Source of the DNA: Rhodospirillales bacterium
GTDB taxonomy: Bacteria; Pseudomonadota; Alphaproteobacteria; Micavibrionales; Micavibrionaceae
NCBI GenBank assembly: GCA_023898785.1
Contig: CP060239.1
Location: 1,364,001 to 1,428,000, forward strand
Direction: 5' to 3'
Length of the DNA stretch: 64,000 nucleotides
The notes beneath the pieces are model-generated. The model was not told the origin of the DNA. It saw only the letters and a list, made by a program, of their open reading frames with translations, and did not search any database. The translations under genes and the position numbers were made by a program. This document shows positions 8,012-16,367 of this stretch, piece after piece (the stretch's first letter is position 1; every line of letters starts with the position of its first letter).

Positions 8012-9139
8012 TTATGCCTCTTTCTTTTTGGAGGACTTTTTAGAAGATTTTTTGGGCTTTTTTGCGGGTTGTTTTTCCGGCTCTTTGCTCTGGCCGTAAT
8101 AGGGGCTGGTTTTGTATTGCGTGATGGCGAAAGCCAGCAATACGCCTGCTACCGCGGCAACCGGCACAGCCAGCAACATACCCAAAATGCCGAACAGGCT
8201 GCCGCCTGCCAGCAATGCAAAAAAGACCCAAAGCGGGTGCATGCCGACGCTTTCGCCAACAATTTTTGGGCTAAGAATATTGCCTTCAATAATCTGCCCA
8301 ATCAGGAATATTGCGGCGATGATGGCAACAAAGGTTAGGTCCCCGGTCTGGAACCATGCGACTGCAACACTGATTACGAGGCCAAAAGCAGAGCCAACCA
8401 TAGGAATTATTGAGAGCAAACCAGAGGCAAGGCCAATAAGAAAACCATATTTGAGGCCAGCAGTCGTTAGGGCGATTGCGTAGGAGAGTCCTAAAATTAC
8501 CGCAACGCTGATTTGTCCGCGTACAAACCCGGATATTTTGACATCAATTTGTTTGAGCAAATCGAGAATTGTATTTTTTTGCTGCTGCGGCAAGAGATCC
8601 TCCACCCAAGCGGTTATATGCATCCATTCTTTCATCATGAAATAGGCAATGATCGGGGTAAACACAAGCACAGAGATCATGTCGAGGACCGCCTGGCCAC
8701 CGGCGAGCATTCCTTGTAAGAGTTGCTTTGTAACCTGTGCGACGCTACCGCTATGTTTACTAAGCAGGGCTTTGAGGTCGGCACCGTTTTCCTGCCCCAA
8801 CACTTCAGAAACACGCTGCATATGCGGCTCTAGATAGACAAGCACCATATCAATGTAGCTAGGTAAATCTTCTATCAATTGCAGGCTTTGTTTGTAAAGA
8901 ACAGGGGCAAGCAACGCTAAAAAGGTGCCAACGACAATGAAAAACAGAATCAGGATAACCATCGCTGCGAGGCCTCGGCCCAGCTTGATACGGCCCAAGG
9001 CACCCACAAGCGGGTTCAGAAAATAGGCGATGGCAAGACCGAGCACAAAAGGTAAAAGCACCGCTTTAAAAATAAAGACAAGGCCGAGAAATGCGGCAAA
9101 AGCCAAAGACCAAAACAGGGCATGATTGCGCGGGTTCAT
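8012..9139 (-). CDS. AI-2E/PerM family permease
   Basis: A 375-residue inner-membrane protein with about eight predicted membrane segments. It starts with a hydrophobic pair (FWSLAFAAFLGLVFIFKAVL and LPFVLGLAIAYFLNPLVGAL), has a long central amphipathic region (130-210), and then the conserved family core near GLSYAIALTTAGLKYG, GLLSIIPMVGSAFG and PKIVGESVGMHPLWV. The C-terminus is lysine-rich. The family includes AI-2 exporters, PerM and sodium/proton antiporters, so the substrate cannot be stated. It is the middle gene of a leftward run: DUF2066 gene, permease, hdaA. Confidence 0.88.
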   Translation of the reverse strand: MNPRNHALFWSLAFAAFLGLVFIFKAVLLPFVLGLAIAYFLNPLVGALGRIKLGRGLAAMVILILFFIVVGTFLALLAPVLYKQSLQLIEDLPSYIDMVLVYLEPHMQRVSEVLGQENGADLKALLSKHSGSVAQVTKQLLQGMLAGGQAVLDMISVLVFTPIIAYFMMKEWMHITAWVEDLLPQQQKNTILDLLKQIDVKISGFVRGQISVAVILGLSYAIALTTAGLKYGFLIGLASGLLSIIPMVGSAFGLVISVAVAWFQTGDLTFVAIIAAIFLIGQIIEGNILSPKIVGESVGMHPLWVFFALLAGGSLFGILGMLLAVPVAAVAGVLLAFAITQYKTSPYYGQSKEPEKQPAKKPKKSSKKSSKKKEA

Positions 9140-9151
9140 TTTACGACCTTT

Positions 9152-10474
9152 TTAAAATTGCGATTGATAGTACGGCTGGCCCTGATTTTGTCCAGCGTTA
9201 TTATCGGGGCGCGGATAAGGGGTATTGGGGCGTAGCGGCGTTTGATAGGAGGGTTCTTGATAAGGCGCAGCTTGCGGCATGTGTCGAGTCGTGAGTTCGT
9301 ATACCGTTTGCACCTTTTTATCATTACCGTCTAAAAACCCACCGTGCATGCCTTGCGAATAGTCTGTGTTCATGCTCCCGGTGTTATTTTGCATGCGCCG
9401 CTCATTTAGATATAGATCAGCTTGTTCCAAAGCCAGCTTTAGACGTTCTATCGTTCCATCAAATGTAATCTCGACACAGGCTTCTTTGAGGGAAAGCGCC
9501 TTCAGGGCAATATTGGAAACCCCATTGACACGCTGCAGCCTGCGTTGAAGATCCGACCATTCCTGCAGTGAGGCAAAGCTCACACGCGCTTCAATCGTGC
9601 CGTGCTGACGGGCATCGACCACTGTCTTTTTCTTCCAATCACTGCGCAGGACTTGTTTAACACTCTGCACGGCGCGAATATATATCTGGTTTGGATCCTG
9701 ACCTGGTAAAGCCCGTTCGAAAATCTGGTGCACATATTCAGGCTGCGTACGATCGGTGCGATAAAGCTGAACATTCAGCGCTGTGCCTTCAGCCTTCGCA
9801 ATGGCGATGACAGCTTCACTTGCGTCATAACGCCGGAGCATATTATCCAGCGCGCGCCGCGAATAAGTCAGCGCTTCATCATCGCCAATATCGGATACGT
9901 CGCCGAGATCGCCGAGAGGCACGACGAGAGGCACAAGCCCGCTGCTCAAATCCGGCACAGTAGACCATGCCTGCATCCAAACATTTTGATAAGACCAGAG
10001 AATTGTGCCCTGCCCGGTTTCGAGAAATGGTAAAATCAGCACTGGTTTGCTCACCACGTCAGTATATTGCGCGCCCTGGCCGGAGAAATAGCGCTTTACG
10101 CTACGATCTTCGAAGCGAAATTTATAGGTCCCGATATAGCGCTTGGAGGACAGTTTTTCGTTGCTGACCTCGTAATCTTTAATCATGGTCGATATGCTCA
10201 TAACCGGCGGGCGCTCGAATGTCTTAAGCTCGTTTTCCGAGAGCATGCGTGCGGCCAGTATATCGAAGGCCTTAACCTGTGCCTCTTCGAAGGCTTGCTC
10301 GCGGGCTTTCAAAGCGTTCTCAGCCGTAATATCGACCGTCACATTGTCAACGGCAAACAAGGATTCAACAAAGGCCTGCGCAGTGGAAGGCACTGTGAGC
10401 AGCATAAAAAAACATGTGCCAAGTACGCTTAAGGCTGTACGAGCCTTCGCAAAAGTCTTATAGAGTATGACCAT
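9152..10474 (-). CDS. DUF2066 periplasmic protein
   Basis: A 440-residue protein with a signal peptide (about residues 1-34, ending STAQA) followed by a DUF2066 region (FAVDNVTVDITAENALKARE, then AFDILAARMLSENELKTF). DUF2066 proteins occur in Proteobacteria beside permease and purM genes; their function is unknown. The C-terminal 70 residues are rich in Pro, Gln, Asn and Tyr and are likely disordered. I chose the ATG at 10472-10474 over the in-frame TTG two codons upstream because AGGGG lies seven bases before it. It is divergent from purM (about 95 bases between starts) and leads the run into the permease and hdaA. Confidence 0.8.
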   Translation of the reverse strand: MVILYKTFAKARTALSVLGTCFFMLLTVPSTAQAFVESLFAVDNVTVDITAENALKAREQAFEEAQVKAFDILAARMLSENELKTFERPPVMSISTMIKDYEVSNEKLSSKRYIGTYKFRFEDRSVKRYFSGQGAQYTDVVSKPVLILPFLETGQGTILWSYQNVWMQAWSTVPDLSSGLVPLVVPLGDLGDVSDIGDDEALTYSRRALDNMLRRYDASEAVIAIAKAEGTALNVQLYRTDRTQPEYVHQIFERALPGQDPNQIYIRAVQSVKQVLRSDWKKKTVVDARQHGTIEARVSFASLQEWSDLQRRLQRVNGVSNIALKALSLKEACVEITFDGTIERLKLALEQADLYLNERRMQNNTGSMNTDYSQGMHGGFLDGNDKKVQTVYELTTRHMPQAAPYQEPSYQTPLRPNTPYPRPDNNAGQNQGQPYYQSQF

Positions 10475-10569
10475 GGGCAAGCCCCTTGTTTATTTTGGGA
10501 TTCTCACGTGAGAGTGCCTTTTGTTATAACGGGCTGCAAGAATTATTGGAAGTATTAAGAGATAAAGTC

Positions 10570-11643
10570 ATGAGTGAAAGCGCATATAAGCAGGCCGGGG
10601 TGGATATTGAAGCAGCAGCCAAGCTGGTTGAAAACATCAAGCCGCATATCGCCAAGACCAAGAGATCCGGGGTGATGAGCGGCATTGGCGGTTTTGGCGC
10701 GCTGTTCGATTTGAAAGATACGGGCTATACCGACCCTGTTTTGGTTTCGGGCACAGATGGCGTCGGGACGAAGATCAAAATCGCGATTGATTCGGGTGTT
10801 CACGACACAATCGGGATTGATGCGGTGGCAATGTGCGTTAATGATATTGTTGTGCAGGGCGCGGAGCCGCTGTTTTTCCTCGATTATTTTGCAACAGGCA
10901 AGCTTGATACCGGCGTTGCGGAAGATGTGATTAAAGGCGTTGCCAAGGGCTGTGAGCTTTCAGGCTGCGCGTTGATTGGCGGGGAGACAGCCGAGATGCC
11001 GGGTCTGTATGCAGACGGGGATTACGATCTGGCGGGTTTTACAGTGGGTGCGGTTGAGCGTGAAGATATAATCACCGGCGCGGATATTGGCGATGGTGAC
11101 ACTCTCTTGGGGTTGGCATCTTCGGGGCTGCATTCGAACGGGTTTTCGCTGGTGCGTAAGATTATCGAAAGTACACAAGGGTTTGATTATGAGGCGTCTG
11201 CGCCGTTTGCAAAGGGCCAAACCATGGCCGAAGCCTTGCTCACGCCGACGCGGCTGTATGTGAAATCGATTTTGGCGGCGCTCACAATCCGTGATGATGT
11301 GGGCAAACCTGCGATTAAGGGGATGGCGCATATTACAGGCGGAGGGCTGCTGGAAAATGTGCCGCGGATGATGCCGAAGGGCTTGTGTGCGGAAATTGAT
11401 TGTACAGCGTGGGAATTGCCGTCTGTGTTCAAGTGGTTAATGGAGGCGGGCAATCTGAATGCTAATGATATGGGCACGACCCTGAATGCCGGCATAGGCA
11501 TGGTTGTGGCCGTCCCAAAGGCCTATAAAGACGCTGTGCGCACAAGTTTTGAGGAGAACGGCGAGCGTGTTTATGAGATTGGGCGGGTTACGAAAGGCGG
11601 TGCGCCTATAGTCTTGCGGAATGCTGAGGAGTGCTGGGGCTAG
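10570..11643 (+). CDS. purM: Phosphoribosylformylglycinamidine cyclo-ligase (AIR synthetase)
   Basis: A 357-residue enzyme of de novo purine synthesis that converts FGAM to AIR with ATP. Family landmarks are GIGGFGALFDL, VSGTDGVGTKIKIA (ATP/substrate loop), IGIDAVAMCVNDIVVQGAEP, GGETAEMPGLY and HITGGGLLENVPR. The reading frame stays open upstream, but the ATG at 10570 (MSESAYKQAGVDIEAA) matches the usual family start and length. It is followed immediately by purN, whose start lies one base after the purM stop, forming a purMN operon as in many bacteria. Confidence 0.97.
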   Translation: MSESAYKQAGVDIEAAAKLVENIKPHIAKTKRSGVMSGIGGFGALFDLKDTGYTDPVLVSGTDGVGTKIKIAIDSGVHDTIGIDAVAMCVNDIVVQGAEPLFFLDYFATGKLDTGVAEDVIKGVAKGCELSGCALIGGETAEMPGLYADGDYDLAGFTVGAVEREDIITGADIGDGDTLLGLASSGLHSNGFSLVRKIIESTQGFDYEASAPFAKGQTMAEALLTPTRLYVKSILAALTIRDDVGKPAIKGMAHITGGGLLENVPRMMPKGLCAEIDCTAWELPSVFKWLMEAGNLNANDMGTTLNAGIGMVVAVPKAYKDAVRTSFEENGERVYEIGRVTKGGAPIVLRNAEECWG

Positions 11644-11644
11644 G

Positions 11645-12244
11645 ATGAGCGCAGATAAACTCAATCTCGCCGTTTTTATTTCCGGTAATGGCAGCAATCT
11701 GCAAGCCCTGATCGATGCGTGCAAGGACCCTGACTTTCCGGCCCGCATTGCGCTAGTGGTTTCGAACCGGCCCGGAGCGTATGGTTTGGAGCGCGCGAAA
11801 AAGGCTGAAATCCCTGCTATTACAATCGATCATAAAAACTATACGAGCCGTAGCGAATTTGAAAATGCGCTCCAGGATACGCTCAAAGATTATCCGGTGG
11901 ATTTGATCTGTCTGGCCGGGTTTATGCGTATTTTAAGCGCGGGTTTTGTCAATCGCTGGACGAACAAAATCATCAATACGCACCCGGCCCTGCTGCCGAA
12001 ATTCGGCGGTAAGGGGATGTATGGCGAACATGTTCATAGAGCTGTTCTGGACGCTGGCGAGCCGCAGAGCGGTTGCAGTATTCACTATGTCATTCCTGAG
12101 GTTGATCAGGGTCCGGTGATTGTACAAAAGGCCGTGCCGGTTCAGGCAGGCGATAGCGTGGAAACGCTGGCGGCGCGCGTGATTGCGCAGGAGCATATCG
12201 CATACCCCGAAGCTGTGAGGATGATTGCTGAAAAGCAACTTTAA
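11645..12244 (+). CDS. purN: Phosphoribosylglycinamide formyltransferase
   Basis: A 199-residue enzyme that transfers a formyl group from 10-formyl-tetrahydrofolate to GAR, the third step of purine synthesis. The start of the fold (LAVFISGNGSNLQALIDA) binds the phosphate of GAR. The catalytic triad Asn-His-Asp is in INTHPALLPKF and PEVDQGPVI, and the folate loop is LAGFMRILS. The ATG at 11645 follows the purM stop (11641-11643) by one base, so it is co-transcribed and probably translationally coupled. Length is typical. Confidence 0.96.
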   Translation: MSADKLNLAVFISGNGSNLQALIDACKDPDFPARIALVVSNRPGAYGLERAKKAEIPAITIDHKNYTSRSEFENALQDTLKDYPVDLICLAGFMRILSAGFVNRWTNKIINTHPALLPKFGGKGMYGEHVHRAVLDAGEPQSGCSIHYVIPEVDQGPVIVQKAVPVQAGDSVETLAARVIAQEHIAYPEAVRMIAEKQL

Positions 12245-12322
12245 AAAACCATACTTGAAATCGATTTCATTTTCCCGTCTAATTTTCAGGAAAGAGACTA
12301 CAAGCCTTAAAAGAGGATCAGT

Positions 12323-12478
12323 ATGAATCATAATTCCCCCATAGAAGACGACCCCCAGCAATTGCAGCATGCTAACGATTTATGGCGCAGTTTCTTACAC
12401 AAAAGCAAAATCAGCATTTTACTGATTGTTCTGGTTATCATTGGATTGGCTCTGGCGTTCGTGCCTGCAAGCTCTTAG
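12323..12478 (+). CDS. 51-residue single-pass membrane protein
   Basis: A short gene with ATG at 12323, AAGAGGATC upstream at 12310-12318 and a TAG stop at 12476-12478. The first half is polar and acidic (MNHNSPIEDDPQQLQHANDL), then WRSFLHKSK leads into one strong membrane helix (ISILLIVLVIIGLALAFVP). The predicted topology is N-terminus inside. I do not recognise the family. The good ribosome-binding site and coherent hydrophobic segment make it likely to be real. It lies 78 bases after purN and before the histidine kinase. Confidence 0.6.
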   Translation: MNHNSPIEDDPQQLQHANDLWRSFLHKSKISILLIVLVIIGLALAFVPASS

Positions 12479-12573
12479 AAGTAAAATATTCCGCATTTTT
12501 ATCAAAAGCTTAACCTTTTCCAGCGTAAATTGACGTATAGTATCTGGTGGGTGGGGTTTTAAAAAAATTTCGG

Positions 12574-15500
12574 ATGGATATGATCATTGTTCAGGCTGCA
12601 TCAAAACTAAAACTAACTGCCGCTAAGGCGTTGATATGTTTTGTGCTTTTTGCGCTGGCATTCGGTGTGCCAGTTTACTGCTCTTTCAACGATGCGCAGG
12701 CGCAAATTACCCCTTCCTCACGGGTAGAGCTGATTAATGATCATGAGCGCGTTTTCATTGGCAAAAACATATATGTGACGCCTGATCCTGAAAGAAAATT
12801 CAACTTTGAAACTTTGGCTAAACGCCATATCAACAACCTGAAAGGTACGCGCCAGACAAGTAATGTCGTACATATGGGTGCGGCGCCACAGCCTATGTGG
12901 ATGATTTTTTCTGTGACTAATAAATCACGATATGATGATTGGGTTTTACATTTTGGGGATTTGTTTGACGGGCGTTTTGGGCTGATCCGCTCCATTGCGC
13001 TTTATAATGCCAGCAGCGGCGAGACGATTATTAAATCATCAACAGCTAATACTGAGGCAGTGCATTTCGAGCGTTTACAAGCCAATACTGTTGCGCTGAA
13101 CATTCCTGCCGGGAAAACCCAGCTTTTCACTTTGTATCTGGAAGCCGCTCCTGGCGTTGTGAACAGCATTGCGCCTTCTATTATGAGCACAAAATCCTAT
13201 CAAATGCATATTGTCAGCCCTTCACTCCTGGTTATGGTTTTCTGGGCCTTTCTCCTTGGCGTCGCCGGGTTTTTCCTTGCGTTTTATAGCCTGCAGAAAA
13301 GTGAAGGTTTTGTCTTTTTCAGTTCGTATTTTATTTTTGGAGGGCTTTTATTTTACGCTTACGGGTCGGCTTTTTATACGCCTTCAGCTCTTATCGCAAC
13401 ATCACTCAACGCAATGGTGGTTTTGCCTACCATTGCGGCGGTTTTTATTGCCAAGCGGTTTTTAGAGCTTCATATCGGGCAAGATCTGGCTAATTTGCTG
13501 AGCCTGATTGATGCGCTCAGTGTCGGGGTCGGAGCCGGACTTTGTCTGCTCTTGGCTGGTTTCTCCAGTGTTCTGGACGAATATTTACTCCTTATGCCCT
13601 CGCTCGTCACCATGCTTTTTTTGTGCGCGGTGAGCATGGCGCAAGCCCAGCAGGGGCGATACGGCGCACTGTTTTTAGCGGCTGGCTTTGCCGCCAGCTT
13701 TGCAGGCTTACTTTCTCTGTTTCTTGCGGCAATGGGAGCAGGTAACACAGGATTTCTTCTTTCGATATATTGGGGCCTATTAGCACCCCAAGCTTTGCTC
13801 TTTGTTCTGGCTACGCTGCAAAATATTCAAATGAACCAACGCGAAGAGTTTTCAAATGTGGCGCGAGAGAACCGGGCGGCGCAATCGCTTGCGCGCATCA
13901 AGCAATCACAAGAATCAGCAGATCAGGCCCGGCTACTGCGCGTGATTGAGCGTGAACGCGAATTGATGGCTGAGCTGCGTGAACGGGAAATGCAGCGTAC
14001 ACAGGAGATGCGTAAGGCCAAAGAGGCCGCCGATGAAGCAAACCGCGCCAAGTCTGCTTTCCTGGCATTGGTTAGCCATGAAATTCGTACCCCCATGAAC
14101 GGGATTGTGGGTATGTTGCGCCTGCTTATGGATACGAACATGACGAAAGAACAAACTGAATATACGCAGGCCATTCAAAATTCAGGCGATACAATGATGG
14201 CGCTGCTCAATGATATTCTCGACTTCGAAAAAATTGAAAGCGGCAATATGCATCTTGAAATCATTGATTTCGACATGGTGCAGCTTGTTGATGACGTTGT
14301 CACGTTAATGTCAGGCCACGCCGCAGGAAAAGGCATTAAGATAAAGGCCCAAATTCAGGATGGATTTCCTGAAAGCCTAAAGGGCGACCCAACCCGCTTG
14401 CGTCAGGTTTTACTTAATTTAGTCAGTAATGCGGTTAAATTTACCGATCAAGGACATATCACCATTCAATTGGGATTTGAACCAAAGGATGATGAAGAAA
14501 ACCGCCGCATCTATGCCATTAGTTGTTCCGTGCGAGATACCGGAATTGGCATAGCCGAAGAGGTGCAAAAGAGTCTCTTTAATCCTTTTATTCAAGCCGA
14601 AAAAAGCACTTCACGCAAATACGGCGGAACAGGTTTGGGGTTGGCTATTTGCCGCCGTCTTATTGAGTCCATGGGCAGTACAATACAGCTTGATAGCAAA
14701 CCGGGCGAAGGCAGCACTTTTTCCTTTGTCTTGACAATGAGGGGCGGACAAAAAGCTTTTAGCGAGAACGCCCATGATATGGAACAAGGCTCCCTCCCAC
14801 AGCGCATCATTGAACCTTTGCGTATTATGGTGATTGAAGATAACGAGATGAACCGGCGAGTGCTGGAAGGCTTTTTGAACAAAGGCAAGCATCAGATAAT
14901 TATGGCAGAGAACGCCGAAGAAGCCTTAGATATCCTTGAAAAAACACCTGAAGACCAGCGCTTTGATGTCGTCATTACCGACATCCGCCTGAGCGGCATG
15001 GATGGGATGAACTTCACGCGCGCGTTGCGTCAGTTCGAAATAAATGCGCATGCCTGTACGCCAGTGATTGCTCTATCGGGCAATGTCAGCGCCGAAGACC
15101 GCGAGGAATACGCTAGCGCCAACATGAACGGTTTTCTGGCCAAGCCTCTTGATCCGAAAGCGCTGGAGGCTCTGCTCATCAAGGTGAGCGAAGATGAATT
15201 AGACGTACCTGTGAAAACCGAAGCAAGACAGACACGCGCTCCTATCTTGAACGTCGTACCCCCAAAAACCCCGTCCTCCTCCTCGGACCGCGCGCCAATA
15301 GAGGACATGATTACCGGTCTGGCTTTTGATCCGGAGATAGAACTGGAGGATGATTTTGATTCTTTTCAAATCGCGCATGACTCTTCTGGTCAAAATCATG
15401 AAGAATATGATAGTTCTTCCGAAAATGCGGAGGACCGTAATCTTTTTGATTCAGCGCTGTTACAGGGGTTAATTGACAGTCTTCCTAAAGGTCAATTTGA

Positions 15501-15786
15501 TGAGTTATTGCAGAGTTTTTTGGATAAAACTGACGAATTGGTTGAAACCCTGCAAAATGCGAAAGCGAGCGCCATGGGCGTAGAGACCATTTATGACCGA
15601 GCGCATGAGTTAAAGGGTATGGCCGCTAATTTTGGACTAACCGGGGTGAGTACGGTTGCTGCCAATATTGAAGCGGGTGCTAAAAATGCAGATCTGGATG
15701 CTGCTCTCAAGGCTATTGAAGGTTTGGGAGATATAAATGAAAAAGCCCAGGCTGCATTAAAAGCCTGGGCTTCGTCATATTCTTAG
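12574..15786 (+). CDS. Hybrid sensor histidine kinase with 7TM sensor, receiver and HPt domains
   Basis: About 1070 residues. Order: N-terminal membrane anchor or signal (residues 10-40), a periplasmic beta domain resembling 7TMR-DISMED2 (45-205), a seven-helix membrane block (about 210-420), a coiled coil (430-490), HisKA with H-box SHEIRTPMNG near residue 501, HATPase_c (N-box VLLNLVSNAVKFT, G-boxes DTGIGIA and GGTGLGLAICRRL), a receiver domain (VIEDNEMNRR near 752, phospho-acceptor Asp in VVITDIRLSGMDG near 800) and an HPt domain (AHELKGMAANFG near 1009). It therefore carries every phosphorelay step except the output regulator. The ligand of the periplasmic domain is unknown. No response regulator is adjacent. 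The ATG at 12574 is the likely start, but ATG 12580 is possible. The last codons contain the terminator of the convergent ndk gene. Confidence 0.92.
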   Translation: MDMIIVQAASKLKLTAAKALICFVLFALAFGVPVYCSFNDAQAQITPSSRVELINDHERVFIGKNIYVTPDPERKFNFETLAKRHINNLKGTRQTSNVVHMGAAPQPMWMIFSVTNKSRYDDWVLHFGDLFDGRFGLIRSIALYNASSGETIIKSSTANTEAVHFERLQANTVALNIPAGKTQLFTLYLEAAPGVVNSIAPSIMSTKSYQMHIVSPSLLVMVFWAFLLGVAGFFLAFYSLQKSEGFVFFSSYFIFGGLLFYAYGSAFYTPSALIATSLNAMVVLPTIAAVFIAKRFLELHIGQDLANLLSLIDALSVGVGAGLCLLLAGFSSVLDEYLLLMPSLVTMLFLCAVSMAQAQQGRYGALFLAAGFAASFAGLLSLFLAAMGAGNTGFLLSIYWGLLAPQALLFVLATLQNIQMNQREEFSNVARENRAAQSLARIKQSQESADQARLLRVIERERELMAELREREMQRTQEMRKAKEAADEANRAKSAFLALVSHEIRTPMNGIVGMLRLLMDTNMTKEQTEYTQAIQNSGDTMMALLNDILDFEKIESGNMHLEIIDFDMVQLVDDVVTLMSGHAAGKGIKIKAQIQDGFPESLKGDPTRLRQVLLNLVSNAVKFTDQGHITIQLGFEPKDDEENRRIYAISCSVRDTGIGIAEEVQKSLFNPFIQAEKSTSRKYGGTGLGLAICRRLIESMGSTIQLDSKPGEGSTFSFVLTMRGGQKAFSENAHDMEQGSLPQRIIEPLRIMVIEDNEMNRRVLEGFLNKGKHQIIMAENAEEALDILEKTPEDQRFDVVITDIRLSGMDGMNFTRALRQFEINAHACTPVIALSGNVSAEDREEYASANMNGFLAKPLDPKALEALLIKVSEDELDVPVKTEARQTRAPILNVVPPKTPSSSSDRAPIEDMITGLAFDPEIELEDDFDSFQIAHDSSGQNHEEYDSSSENAEDRNLFDSALLQGLIDSLPKGQFDELLQSFLDKTDELVETLQNAKASAMGVETIYDRAHELKGMAANFGLTGVSTVAANIEAGAKNADLDAALKAIEGLGDINEKAQAALKAWASSYS
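15738..15772 (-). terminator. ndk terminator inside the end of the kinase gene
   Basis: AAGCCCAGGCT (15743-15753) and AGCCTGGGCTT (15762-15772) form a perfect 11-bp stem with an 8-nt loop. Read on the minus strand it is followed by a T-rich tract (TTTTTCATTT), so it can end transcription of ndk. The same bases encode residues near the C-terminus of the convergent histidine kinase. Confidence 0.7.
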
Positions 15787-15802
15787 AGCTACGCTTTTGT
15801 CG

Positions 15803-16225
15803 TTAGCCGACAATCTCTTCCGGCTTGAAGAAATATTCAATTTCGATCTTAGCATTTTCAAGGCTGTCAGAACCGTGGACGGAGTTTTCGCCAATCGATA
15901 CAGCATATTCTTTGCGGATTGTGCCCGGCGCGGCTTCTTGCGGGTTGGTCGCGCCCATAACCTCACGGTTCTTGGCCACAGCATCCTCGCCTTCAAGAAC
16001 CTGCACAACGACCGGTTCGGAGCTCATAAATTCCACCAGCTCACCAAAAAACGGGCGCTCCTTGTGCACAGCGTAAAAGCCCTCGGCCTGCTGTCTGGTC
16101 ATGTGAATGCGCTTTTGGCCAACGATGCGCAGGCCTGCTGCCTCGAGCTTGGCGTTAATCGCGCCGGTCAGGTTGCGGCGGGTCGCATCGGGCTTAATGA
16201 TTGAAAATGTGCGCTGTGTGGCCAT
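15803..16225 (-). CDS. ndk: Nucleoside-diphosphate kinase
   Basis: A 140-residue enzyme that equalises NTP and dNTP pools by transferring the gamma-phosphate through a phosphohistidine. The active-site His117 is in ENSVHGSDS, and the N-terminus ATQRTFSIIKPDATRRN is the family signature. Other conserved parts are RPFFGELVEFM and VMGATNPQEAAPGTIR. The length is canonical. AAAAGGAT precedes the ATG at 16223-16225. It is transcribed alone, convergent with the kinase gene and divergent from the RelA/SpoT-like gene. Confidence 0.97.
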   Translation of the reverse strand: MATQRTFSIIKPDATRRNLTGAINAKLEAAGLRIVGQKRIHMTRQQAEGFYAVHKERPFFGELVEFMSSEPVVVQVLEGEDAVAKNREVMGATNPQEAAPGTIRKEYAVSIGENSVHGSDSLENAKIEIEYFFKPEEIVG

Positions 16226-16367
16226 GTTTTTATCCTTTTGGCTATAAATTCAAAATGTTCGCACGTTATAGCTGTGCAGGCCATGAAGGGCAAGAGGGGA
16301 TTTTTATGTTGCAAAATCAAAACAACAACTCTACAAATATGGAAAATTTTGTACAGTGGTGAAGCAC

